From assembly GCA_023159155.1 (NCBI GenBank), contig JAJNNX010000013.1, positions 248,001 through 312,000 on the forward strand: 64,000 bases of DNA. The letters run 5' to 3'. Positions 20,942 to 31,203 of the stretch are shown piece after piece. Position numbers and translations under genes: made by a program. Positions within the stretch are counted from its first letter, which is position 1; each line of letters starts with the position of its first letter. The notes beneath the pieces are model-generated. The model was not told where the DNA came from, made no database searches, and was given only the letters and a program-made list of their open reading frames with translations. Source of the DNA: Ustulina deusta. Its lineage: Eukaryota; Ascomycota; Sordariomycetes; Xylariales; Xylariaceae.

Positions 20942-23900
20942 ATGACTACCACAGTGAGTTTTGATTCACTCATGCCACCATCATACAACAATGCTGGAAT
21001 ATTGAGTCTACTCTATTTCGCACGCAAAAAAATTGTCAAAAAATTCGGTGTTGTGTTCGAATATTGTTTTCGTTTAGAGAGATACTGTTCCTTAGTCCTT
21101 GCCACCCGCATTTTCGTGATACAGTTGACTAACGTCTGTTATCAGACTCGGCCAAACGGATTCCCGACTCTCAAAATGGCGTCCTCTAGCAAAAACACGC
21201 AGAATTTAGGTTCACTTGGCAACTCTACGTGGCAGCAGAGTATTTGGGGCATGAGTGGGCCGATGAACTCGCACCGCGACACAGCAAACTCCAGAGGTAC
21301 GATCATCATATAGATAAGATGAGTTCACAGTGCTGGAGTCAAGCTGATATATTGCAGGTTCTGATGAGGTTTCGCCCACTGCTCCTTCAGGATCCGCCCA
21401 GTTGAACCCACTTTCTGAGTCTACAGGATGGGCTTCTAGAGGAATATGGAAAAACCCAAATACAAGTCCCAACAGCGTGTCCCCAATACACACGAGGAAC
21501 AATTTTTTATATACCTTGGACGATGGCAATTCTTCCTTGTATCCCATCCGCCATTCTATCAGCCAGGGTACCTCCACCATTCCGAGTAGAACTATGCCTC
21601 CTGGACCCGTGGAGAGTCCCACTTCCTCCTTACGATACAACACAGCCGTTGGAGCACTGACTGGTGAGGAGAGGGGAAGTTCAGGAACATACTACGCACT
21701 AGGTGCTTCTCAGCTTGGTCCAGACGCCTCTGCATTAAACAGGCGCAAATCAGCAGATCCCAACTTTCTCGGTCCTGTCCACAATCGGCCTGGGACATTC
21801 TCTGGCCGACAGCCTGAGACCAACACTTCAACCCTTGGCGGCCAGTTTGGGGAACCGGCATCGTACTCGTTTTCTAAGGGAGTGCATCCTAACTCGGATC
21901 ATCGGCGCCCCTCAATCTCTAATGCACCCGTCTCCCTGGCATCTGAGACAGCCCGTGGACAGACTCTCAGCATCTCCAACGATAGTACACATGCCGACTT
22001 GAACGAAGCCTTTGGCAGGACTCTCCGATTAGAGGATACTGCCGAGTCTCTCAACGGGTATGCGAGCAATGGATATAGTAACTCGGCTAGTCACCAATTC
22101 CAGTTCAATCCTAGCTCGCAATCTTGGCAACATGAGATTAACAACGGCTCGAGGAACTTTAGTCATGGAACTCAGCAAGAGACTTGGAATGAAGCCCCAC
22201 ATGCGTCCTATTCCAATGCTAAAAGAGGTTCCATGGAGAGGAACTCTCCAGCTGGTACCTCATATCGGCCCCACCTCAACAGTCCAAGAAACTTGTCAGG
22301 GACTCCTAATCAACGAACTAGCAACTCTTGGAACCAGCCAATGCCACGGAATTCCATTGTGCCACAAGACCTGGAAAGGCAGCAGCAAGGCTCCCAGTAT
22401 CCCCAGCAGCCACCAGGGTTCTACCAGCCGTATTTCAACTCCCATCTACCCCAATTCCCGACACCATATGACCAGTATACACAGCAGGTTCCAAGCTATC
22501 GCCACCAGGTACCGGCCAACGGCTATGGAGCGCCGCTGAACTATCTTGGTCTTCCTCTTCAAACGGGTCGGGATAAAGATCCAGTCCAAAGCGCCAGAAG
22601 CCCACTCCTAGATGAATTCCGCGCCCTAACCAAGACAAACAGGCGCTATGAGTTGAAGGTAAGTGGTATATACGCCGAATCCAGTTGTATAGTGGCTAAT
22701 AATTGAACCTAGGAAATTTATGGCCACATTGTCGAGTTCAGTGGAGATCAACACGGGTCGCGTTTCATCCAGGACAAACTCGCAGTCGCGAACAGCGAGG
22801 AGAAAGATCGGGTCTTCAGCGAGATTGAGCCGAATGGAATTCAATTGATGAAGGATGTCTTCGGCAACTATGTCATCCAGAAGTTCTTCGAACATGGCAG
22901 TCAACTCCAGAAGAAGCTTCTTGGCGGGCAGATGATAGGAAAGGTAGCGGACCTTTCAGTTCAGATGTACTCGTGCCGCGTAGTGCAAAAGGTCCGTATC
23001 GTGCGTAGCTCTTAGATGATAGATGGTAACTGACTACTTTCTAGGCTCTCGAGCATGTCCTGGTTGAGCAGCGACGCGAGATTGTTGAGGAGCTCAGACC
23101 AGATATAGTACATGTCGCCAAAGATCAGAACGGTAACCATGTTATTCAAAAGGTTATCCAACTGTGCCCGCAGGACTGCATTCCGTTCATCATGGAGGCA
23201 TTCCAGGGTCAGATTGAGCAATTAGCCGCACACGGCTATGCTTGCCGTGTTATTCAACGCATTCTAGAATATGGCACGCCTGCCGAAAGAAAGAGGCTAA
23301 TGGCAGATATTCATGCCTGTACCGCAAAGCTCTTGACGGATCAGTATGGTAACTACGTCATCCAGCACATCATAAGCCACGGCGAGCCGGAAGATCGTCA
23401 TATCATGATTCAGCACGTCATTGAAAGAGCCCTGGCTCTCTCAAAGCACAAATATGCGTCCAACGTCGTTGAGAAATGTATTCAGTTTGGAACAGCGGAG
23501 GAGAGAAGTGCTATTCGTGCCAAACTCGCGACTACAAGTGGTGACGCGACGAATCCCCTTCAGGGCTTGATGAAAGACCAATTTGGTAACTATGTGATCC
23601 GTGAGTTACTCCTTGTTTCTAAACCACGGCGCCTGAGACGCTATGACTAACCGTCTTATAGAAAAGATGATTGAATGTCTAGATGGCCAAGAAAAACTAG
23701 CCTTCGTGTCAGCGGTCAAGGCTTACATACCTCTACTAAAGAGACAAGGCGCCGGCCGCCAGAGCGCGGGACTTGACCGACTTTTTGCTGCGGTCGAAGC
23801 TGTTGCTTCAACGAGCGACACCAATGGAAGTGCTGCTACGGCCGGGACGGCTCCTTCGACGCCCAACTTGGCTGTCGAATTGAGCTCGGCCGTGCCCACA

Positions 23901-24053
23901 CCTTCACTCACTACGGAGCAAAACAGTCCGCAGAGCAGCAGCCCACCTAGCACCAGTATCAGTACTACGGATGAGGCGAGCGAGGAAACGAAGACAGCCC
24001 ACGTCTCTCGACCGGATAAAGCACCATCCGTGGTACGTGTCCAGGAAACCTAG
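20942..24053 (+). CDS. PUF3: Pumilio/Puf3-type RNA-binding protein
   Basis: Cytoplasmic mRNA-binding regulator, 896 residues. Exons 20942-20953, 21146-21296, 21358-22658, 22713-22991, 23045-23600, 23662-24053. The four-codon first exon (MTTT) is supported by a GTGAGT donor and a CTAAC branch plus TTATCAG acceptor; the fallback start is Met at 21176. Residues 1-470 are low-complexity Ser/Asn/Gln/Pro. The Pum-HD follows from about 488 with eight repeats whose base-reading triplets are SRxxQ (GSRFIQ), NYxxQ, CRxxQ, NHxxQ, CRxxQ, NYxxQ, SNxxE (SNVVE), NYxxQ. By the Puf code, read from repeat 8 to repeat 1, these specify UGUAUAUA, the Puf3/PUM class site. The fifth intron interrupts repeat 8 inside a codon. 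A Ser/Thr-rich tail ends the protein. Yeast Puf3 controls mRNAs for mitochondrial proteins; that role here is inference. Confidence 0.94.
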
Positions 24054-25137
24054 TGCGGCTGACTGGCTTGCTTGTTTCTTCACATTCGATTTGTCCATAC
24101 ATTCGGCCCATGTACACCAACAATTTGCACCTGACTTAATACTCTCACAGACATTTTCCTGCGTTACTGGCATACATAATGAGCCTATAACGTTCTGCAC
24201 ACTGCGTGAGGTTTATTCTGAAGATGTATCTTTTTCCCCCTCCAATATTCAAAATACTTTCATGGCTCTTGGCTGGATATGGGGTTGGCGCTTTCTCGTG
24301 CGATGGCGGCATTTATTTGGTGTAGAGCGGACCACATAAGGAATCGGACAGGTTCTTCACAGGGATATGGCATTGAGCTTGGGAGACCGGAAACCCGCAA
24401 ACGTCGATCTTTTTTTCTCTCTGTCTCTCTCTCCCTTTTTTAATTTTTTTTATTTTTTTATTCTTGGGTCTTGGGAAAAAAATATTCTTTAGTCAGCGAA
24501 GGGCACTCTATCTATCAGGGGTGTTGAGAGCGTTTGCATTTCTAAGACCATGGATGGCATAGAGCCAAGCAAAGGATTTATCCGTGTCGGCGTTCATGAC
24601 TAGAGAGACAAAGGCGGTCTAGACAGTGCGACTCACTAAGACTGTCTCGTGTCTAGAAGTAATATACCTAGACAGCTTGATGAAAGACATTAGCTACGGA
24701 CGTAATAACAAGGAATTTAATGAAGCACATCCATCCGTGAAACATCGGTGGCATCGCGAACCACTAGCAAAACTATCATTTCGAAAGCTACAACGGAGAC
24801 GCGGGGATTGACGTTATACTAAATTTAGCCCTCCTGACCTGTTGCGAGGTACTGTGCATGATTGGGTTGCGTCACTAGTATTATTATTGATCCACTAATA
24901 TCATATCCTGCTACTCTAACCCTAGGTACATCTCTATCTTGGTTACACATGATCTCTCGACTTAGCTTCCCAATATAGAATTGTCACTATAGTCAACCAC
25001 CCAAACCCAAGAATCGTCGGAAGAGATAAGGTACCCGAGGTAGTATCCGTTCCGGGTGGCGCATATGTGCAATAAATATTATAGACTTTTTATTGTTATT
25101 TTTCTCGGTTACCATAGTTTGACGAAGAAGGAACAAG
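24054..25137. other. Intergenic region, Puf 3' UTR and epimerase upstream DNA
   Basis: No gene seen. A T-rich simple tract with CT dinucleotides lies at about 24411-24485 and is a likely end region of the Puf transcript. 24840-25137 should hold the promoter of the epimerase gene; no clear TATA box. Confidence 0.5.
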
Positions 25138-27063
25138 ATGGCTTTTAAGATCTTCATGTGCGTTGCATCCATCATACATCCATCCCCAGGCCCCCTTTAA
25201 CCCCCTCCCCCCTCCCCCTCACCCTCCCCTCCCCATCCCCCCCGCTCTCCTCTCCTTTTCTTCTACACTAGGTATACGTATATCCCTACGCTTTATATAT
25301 ATATATAATACTAGTATATATATGCGTATATATTAAATTAGAATTACTTAATATTATTTATTTTGAAAAGGAGAGAAATAGAGAGAGAGAGAAAGCGGGG
25401 ATCGGGCTAATCTTGACTGTGCAGAACTGGCGTCACGGGATATATCGCCGGCGACGCGCTGTACGAGCTCGCGCGGAGACATCCCGACTTCGACGTCGCG
25501 GCGCTCGTGCGCTCCGAGAGCAGCGCTGCTCGCGTCCGCGAGACGTACCCCGGGTACGTCCGCGTCGTGCTTGGGTCCCTCGACGATGCGGACTTGTTGA
25601 AGAGGGAGGCGGCTTGGGCTGATTTGGTGTTGCGTGAGTGCTGCTGCTGCGCTTTATCGTTTTCTTTGACGGATTTCTTTTTCCTTTTCCTTTTTGTTGT
25701 TGTTTTTATTCCTGCGAAGACTATCTTGTTTGATGTGGCTTCATTATAGTTGAAAGTTGAATTTGGTCTCGTGGGTTAATAGTCATTTATTACCCCTTTT
25801 TCTTATCCTTTTTCTGTCGTTGTGGCGAGAGGCACGGAAGTTTGTATACGGAGGTTCTAAGCCAGTTTCGTTCATACAAGGAGGACCTGGCTGGCGGCAT
25901 GATTTTGACTATTATAGAGGGATATTGGGATCTCATGATAATGAGTCAAGGATGAAACATTCGAAAAACTAACGAGAGAAACTTTCCAGACGTCGCTGAT
26001 GCAGCGGAGCACGAAGGCGCTGCGCGTGCTATAGCCGCCGGGCTCGTGGAGGGGCATTCGAGTTCCCGACCTGGGTATTGGCTACACACGGGCGGCACCG
26101 GTATCTTAACGTACTTTGACACGGTGGAAGATCGGTTTGGCCAGCCGCCCGATCGCTTCTTTGATGACCTTGATGGCGTCGAGGTTCTCACTAGCCTCCC
26201 TGATGAGGCGTTCCATCGCAATGTCGATAAGATTGTGCTAGAATGCGGAACAGCGCATGTTGATACGGTTAAGACGGCTATAGTTTGTCCGCCTACTATC
26301 TATGGTAGGCTTTTCCTTTCTCCTCCTTTTATAGTTGACTCCATTGGAGATGGCCGTGGTAGCGACGATGGGGATATCGTTGTAACGCTGCTATGAAATC
26401 TCTTTTGCCTCTTCCTGCGTTGGTTTTGAAGGGTTTAAACTATGTAGGCCACTTATTGAGAGTTTGTACTGAGAGTTTGTGGCGCTAGGAAATGGCCGTG
26501 GTCCTGTCAATGGCCGTGGCCGACAGTGTTACGAGATGGCAAAGGTTATCTTGACAAAGGGAACCGCACCCATCATTGGTACCGGCCTGGCTTCGATGGA
26601 CAACGGTATGCTCGAATTCTCACCTTATTTCATCTTGGCTTGTAGCTAACCTGCGCTTAACTTTCCTCCCTCGCTAGTCCACATCCAAGACTTAACCCAA
26701 GCCTACCTCCTCTTAGTCGAGGCCGCTGTATCAGGCAACGCGTCACCGGAACTCTGGGGCGCACGGGGATACCATGTAGCAGCGGTCGGAGAACACGTAT
26801 GGGGGCCGTTAGCACGGGCGATGGCGGAAAAGGCACAAGGTATGGGCCTGCTAAAAGGGGATGGAGAAATCAAGGAATATCAGTTGGGTAAGGAGGAGGC
26901 ACTCGATATTGCGGGTTTCGATGGCGTCAGCTGGGGCCTTAATGCGAGGTGCAAGGGGCGAAGGTTGAATACAGTCCTAGGTTGGAAAGCCGAAAATCCC
27001 TCTCTGCAGGACGAGGTCCTAGAGATTGTGAGGTCCGAAGCTGAGAGGCTGGGACTACTATGA
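25138..27063 (+). CDS. NAD(P)-dependent epimerase/dehydratase family protein
   Basis: Atypical (extended-type) SDR of 348 residues; substrate unknown. Exons 25138-25157, 25425-25633, 25990-26304, 26489-26605, 26678-27063. Exon 1 (MAFKIF plus two bases) joins exon 2 to give MAFKIFITGVTGYIAGDAL, which restores the N-terminal cofactor motif TGVTGYIAGD; without this short exon the protein would lack its start. Other landmarks are VLGSLDDADLL, VADAAEHEGAARAIAAG, CPPTIYG followed by GNGRGPVNGRGRQ, and MDNVHIQDLTQAYLLLVEAA near the C-terminus. The two middle introns of 356 and 184 nt are long for this window. Family members often act on sugars, terpenoids or phenolics; nothing here selects among them. 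The gene is convergent with the PP2C gene, with 362 bp between stops. Confidence 0.87.
25250..25375. repeat. Inverted repeat inside epimerase intron 1
   Basis: CTCTCCTTTTC at 25250-25260 is exactly complementary to GAAAAGGAGAG at 25365-25375. The 104-base loop contains alternating TATATA and the palindrome ATACTAGTAT (25308-25317). Both arms lie in the 267-nt first intron, which is a mosaic of C-rich, AT-rich and GA-rich tracts. Confidence 0.8.
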
Positions 27064-27425
27064 TTGTGGTTCGCTTGTAAATTGTGGGCACGGTTAATTC
27101 GGCGGAGTTAATATATTGGTGAACGAGGGAAGATATCGCGTCCTTGATCATTGGGCTGGTGAACAAGTGTTAGGAAATGTTGAACCGTGCCGGTTTTATT
27201 CTCTTAGTTTTATATGTTGTCTTGAATTTGCTTGTGTCATGTTTCGTAATGTTCCAGCAGCATTACGTTTGCTCTCATCTTGTACGGGTCTGACCTGCGG
27301 TACCGGCCCTGTTGCCATATTTCCCATCATACATGAAGTTCGATATCGCTAACATTGATACAATTGGGCTCTTCGTTTGAGCTTCTATGAAAAGTGGGGT
27401 GATAATCGCCTCAAAATGCGTAATT
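27064..27425. other. Convergent intergenic region
   Basis: Contains the 3' ends of the epimerase and PP2C genes. No further feature seen. Confidence 0.5.
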
Positions 27426-28958
27426 TCATTCCATTGGTCCAAAGAAAACGACCTGCACGGTGATATCGTCCCGAATGTCTCTTGAATTTGGATAACGGAA
27501 CGCCAAAGCGCCGCGGACCATCTCTTCATCAGCGCCACCGAGACCATTACGCATCAGGTGGACGGCGGCGTTATCATCGCGGAACGTTGCTTTACGCTCT
27601 TCGTATTTGCACTGCTGTTTCCAGCCCAGTACAACTGGGCCAAAGCCTTCTGTTGGCTTCTCTGATTCTGCGACCGGTGCTCCCTTCTGCTGACGGTCGT
27701 ACCACTTCCCCACAAGGTCCACAGCTTGCTCACTCGACATAGTATCCCACAAACCGTCTGTAGCCAAGATTAGGAAGCTAGGTCGTCCTTCAGTAGGGCT
27801 AGGAATCTGCGTCGTCGTGACAAGTGGCTCAGCCGTAACGTAAGGTCCATCCTTGTAGTCCTTGTAACGTGTCTGGGAGGGCAAACTCAGACCGTTGAAA
27901 TGATGGCGCAGGTTCTTCTTGAGTGTCGCTGTCCACTTCCACATTCCGTCACCGAAGGTTCGTGATGGCTGTAAACCCCAGATCCTTCCTCCCTGAACAA
28001 TCTCTGGTTCGTCGGGGAATTGCGCTTTTATACGCGCCACCTCCGATGGCGTCGCGCCCGTGCAGTCCTCTGACAATGGCGTGGTTACCCACTTACCATC
28101 CGCCGTCTTCTGTCCCAGAACGGCACGGCAATCTCCCGTCGACGCCACATGTAGCTTCCGACTTTGTGGATCAAAGAGAGTGAGAAGAGCACAAGCTCCA
28201 GCGTACGCGGGCTCGAGGCGTCTAGCTTTCTCGGCGAAAGGCAAATCGCTCTCAATAATGGCGGTAGCAGATTTCACCAACGTGTCGTCAAGCGTGGTGA
28301 ATGAATTCTTCAACGCCTGCTGCACGGCCTCTTCAGGAACCTCGCTTTTGTCGGTGGGTTTGACGTCTGCGAGGGACCGACGCACAAACGGCATAAGTTG
28401 CGTCTTCAGTAGATTAGAGAGCTGCCAGCCGCAGTGGCCGTCGAAGACAGCCCATGCCATCCACTTGCTATCATTGTCGCCGACACTGAACGGGTTGGAG
28501 AAGCTGCCGTGCACGAAGGCGTCTTCGCACGGGCTGTTGGAGGCCAGTTGTGCTCCATCGTAGCGGCCGACCCCGCCTGGCGCACCCCGGACTGTGAATT
28601 TGTGTTCATTGAGCTGCCGCGTGACATCGTCCAGCGTTGGCGGATTAGTATATGCTACTTGGTCCGTTATACCCAGTTCATTGAGATCCGGTGTTTGTAT
28701 GGTGGTGGTGCGAGTCACTTGGGGGGTCTGCACGGTCGCTGGTGGTGCTATTGGCTTGTCGCCCTTGCCATTGCGGTAGAGGGCCCATCCGACGGCCAGG
28801 CCGGCGGCGAACGAAACAACGCCTGTCCCGACAGCAGAGGCTGAGCCTGTCTTCCCGGTCTCAGTGCTGGAGAATCGTGGTCTGGGTGATGGCTGGTAGT
28901 GGAGGCGTGTTACGGTCACAAGACGCGGCCTTTGACGGATCAATCTGTGAGAAAGCAT
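27426..28958 (-). CDS. Mitochondrial PP2C-type protein phosphatase
   Basis: Metal-dependent Ser/Thr phosphatase of 510 residues, intronless, ATG at 28958. The N-terminus (MLSHRLIRQRPRLVTVTRLH) is Arg-rich and acid-free, a probable mitochondrial presequence, and a hydrophobic segment at about 46-62 (VVSFAAGLAVGWALYRN) suggests inner-membrane anchoring. PP2C motifs in order: CEDAF (Asp146), VFDGHCG (171-177), STGDCRAVLG (273-282), SRTFGD (332-337), ATDGLWD (399-405) and RDDITVQVV (496-504), covering the metal ligands. The architecture matches yeast Ptc5 and animal pyruvate dehydrogenase phosphatase, so dephosphorylation of pyruvate dehydrogenase E1 alpha is the likely role. That is inferred from family resemblance and not shown by the sequence. 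Confidence 0.92.
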   Translation of the reverse strand: MLSHRLIRQRPRLVTVTRLHYQPSPRPRFSSTETGKTGSASAVGTGVVSFAAGLAVGWALYRNGKGDKPIAPPATVQTPQVTRTTTIQTPDLNELGITDQVAYTNPPTLDDVTRQLNEHKFTVRGAPGGVGRYDGAQLASNSPCEDAFVHGSFSNPFSVGDNDSKWMAWAVFDGHCGWQLSNLLKTQLMPFVRRSLADVKPTDKSEVPEEAVQQALKNSFTTLDDTLVKSATAIIESDLPFAEKARRLEPAYAGACALLTLFDPQSRKLHVASTGDCRAVLGQKTADGKWVTTPLSEDCTGATPSEVARIKAQFPDEPEIVQGGRIWGLQPSRTFGDGMWKWTATLKKNLRHHFNGLSLPSQTRYKDYKDGPYVTAEPLVTTTQIPSPTEGRPSFLILATDGLWDTMSSEQAVDLVGKWYDRQQKGAPVAESEKPTEGFGPVVLGWKQQCKYEERKATFRDDNAAVHLMRNGLGGADEEMVRGALAFRYPNSRDIRDDITVQVVFFGPME

Positions 28959-30152
28959 ACTGGCTAGTTACCGGCCACGATATATCTTATTCTCGAGTCC
29001 CGGATATAGATGGAAAGCATGTAGCGGTGAGATGTGGATGTGTGATGTGAGATATGAGCAACAGTGCCCCTGGCTTGACTCTCTGGGCAGAAATAATTTG
29101 AGGAACAGCAACGCCCTGATCGTCCTTTCCCCTTGGCTACTTCCCCTAGTACCAACAACAGCCGACAAAAAAACAACTAGATAGGGCAGGCTCAATAGTC
29201 TGTGTATTCGAGGTTTAGAAAAAATGGTGAAGTAGTGAGGATGGATCAGGAGCCTGCTTTCACAGTGGATAATTGACACTCTGAATGATGAGCTCAGACC
29301 ACCAACGTGACCGATGTGCAGGGGTCCGCAGATCTCCAAACACAGGGGTACATATACTGGTATGTCAGGTGCGATAGGTGATAGGCGTACACCTGTCATG
29401 ATTTCAGCTATTTTACACCTCCTAGGTAGGTATCACCTACATATATCTAGTATTCGAGGTACCGGTAGCAGGTACGGCTAAGTTGTGCTTGAGTATGATA
29501 TACCTACACTTGTCACGATAATAATATGTACATTCACCTATCTAAGACCCCCCAGATACCTACATCCGTCCGCGTTAAAACAAAAACAAGGTTTCTTCTA
29601 TACATGATCCCCCACAAATAGCCATCCAGGTCTAGAAATTATAGTTGCTGCACATCTAATTCTAATTCCCGCCATCGTGCATGAAAGCTACCGAACTGAC
29701 GGGACCGTCTGTTGCCTCCGCCGAAGCGGCCGATCTAGTCAACGTGTCTTCCGAGGCAGATTATACAAAAGAGGGTTGCGGGGCAAAAAAAACGTGGGGT
29801 GATTAGAGAAGCACCCCCGAGCTACTAGTAGGTGTCTTGGTTGCGCCGTTACTGGGGTAGGGAGAAGAAGAGCCTCGGCTTGGTTACCGTACCTGGCTAT
29901 TTCTGCGGGACCGAACGACCCGCTCCTTTATGTATCAGTATGCGTAGTGTCTACTTTCCAGCCATTTAAGTAGGTTAGGTACCTTGCCTATTTCACCTCT
30001 ACTTCCATTGAGTCGTCGTCTCAAGTCGCAGCGTGACCAAATTAATTCTATCCAACATAAACAGTAGCCAAATATTATTTATCCACATTAATGCACATGA
30101 ATGCACGGGGAGGAAACAGAGACACATACGTATACACATATACATACACACC
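28959..30152. other. Divergent upstream region of PP2C and the enoyl-CoA hydratase/isomerase
   Basis: No gene. A TATATC stretch at about 28980 is a possible core promoter element for the PP2C gene. GGTACC-type words occur at 29421-29470 and on to 29570, and at 29968-29985. The last 50 bases form an A/T/C leader with ACACACC directly before the ATG at 30153, a strong translation context. Confidence 0.5.
29421..29570. repeat. GGTACC/CCTAGG word cluster
   Basis: Copies include CTCCTAGGTAGGTATCACC, GAGGTACCGGTAGCAGGTAC and GATATACCTACACT. The cluster lies in the divergent upstream region. Confidence 0.55.
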
Positions 30153-31027
30153 ATGGCGGATGTAGTTAAGATCTCGTACTCGGGGCGTATAGCCACCATC
30201 ACCATCGACAACGACAAGAAACTCAATGCTTTGGGGATGGACGGATACTATGCCATTGCCAAGGCCCTGCGAGATATTGCCGTGCGTGACGATATCTATA
30301 TCACCATCCTGACCGGAAAGGGCCGGTATTTCTCCGCGTGAGTCTTGCTTGATTTGGTGAAACAGACATACATCCCCAGCTAACTTACGCATCAAACCAC
30401 AGCGGCGCCGACGTCTCCGTAGGCCGGGATCTCCCACCGGGCACAGACCTATACCGGGAATGGCTGCGGACCTTCGTAGCGAACAACCTGAACATAACGC
30501 AGGCCTTCTACAGCCACCCGAAGATCCTGATCGCGGCGCTGAACGGGCCAGCAGTGGGGCTATCGGCGGCGCTGACGGGGTTCGCCGACTTCGTGTACGC
30601 GGCGCCGCACACGTTTCTCCTGACGCCCTTCTCGTCGCTAGGGCTACTGGCCGAGGGCGGGGCCTCGCACGCCTTCGTGCAGCGGCTGGGAATCGGCAAG
30701 GCCAACGAGGCGCTGATCATGAGCAGGCGGATCCCCGTGGACGAGCTCGTGGCCACGGGGTACGTGAACAAGGTGTTCGCGTGCGAGAAGGGCGACGACG
30801 AGGCGTTCATGCGCCAGGTTCTGCACGAGGTCGACGAGCGGTTGGGTGAGCATTTGAACGGCGACTCCTTGACGGGAATCAAGGCGCTCATCAGGAAACC
30901 GGAGCGCCAGATCCTCGATCAGCAGAATGTGGCCGAGGTCTTTGCGGGGCTGGATCGGTTTGTCAAGGGGATTCCTCAGAAGGAGTTTCAGAAGATTGCC
31001 TCGGGCCAGAAGAGGCATAAGCTATAG
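30153..31027 (+). CDS. ECI1: Peroxisomal enoyl-CoA hydratase/isomerase family protein
   Basis: Crotonase-fold protein of 269 residues, probably the delta3,delta2-enoyl-CoA isomerase used to oxidise unsaturated fatty acids. Exons 30153-30337 and 30403-31027; the 65-nt intron has a GTGAGT donor and a GCTAAC branch. FSAGAD (60-65) and ALNGPAVGLS (107-116) are the oxyanion-hole loops. Glu146 in LGLLAEGGAS sits where isomerases carry the catalytic Glu, and a second hydratase Glu is not evident, which favours isomerase. The C-terminus HKL is a peroxisomal PTS1 variant preceded by basic residues (QKRHKL). The stop codon is 176 bp from the stop of the convergent COG1 gene, so the 3' UTRs probably overlap. 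Specific symbol less certain than family. Confidence 0.88.
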
Positions 31028-31203
31028 CATGGTTTCAGAATGTGAGAGTGTGCAATGAGACGGAGCGAGCAGCGAGCGGATGTGGTCATTATGCGAAAGG
31101 ACTGCTTCGTCCATGCTGGATTTCTGTACAGCTGTTCAACCCTTTCTGTACTTTTGCTATAAACATGCAAATACCACACCAAAAAACTTCATCTCTATGG
31201 GTA

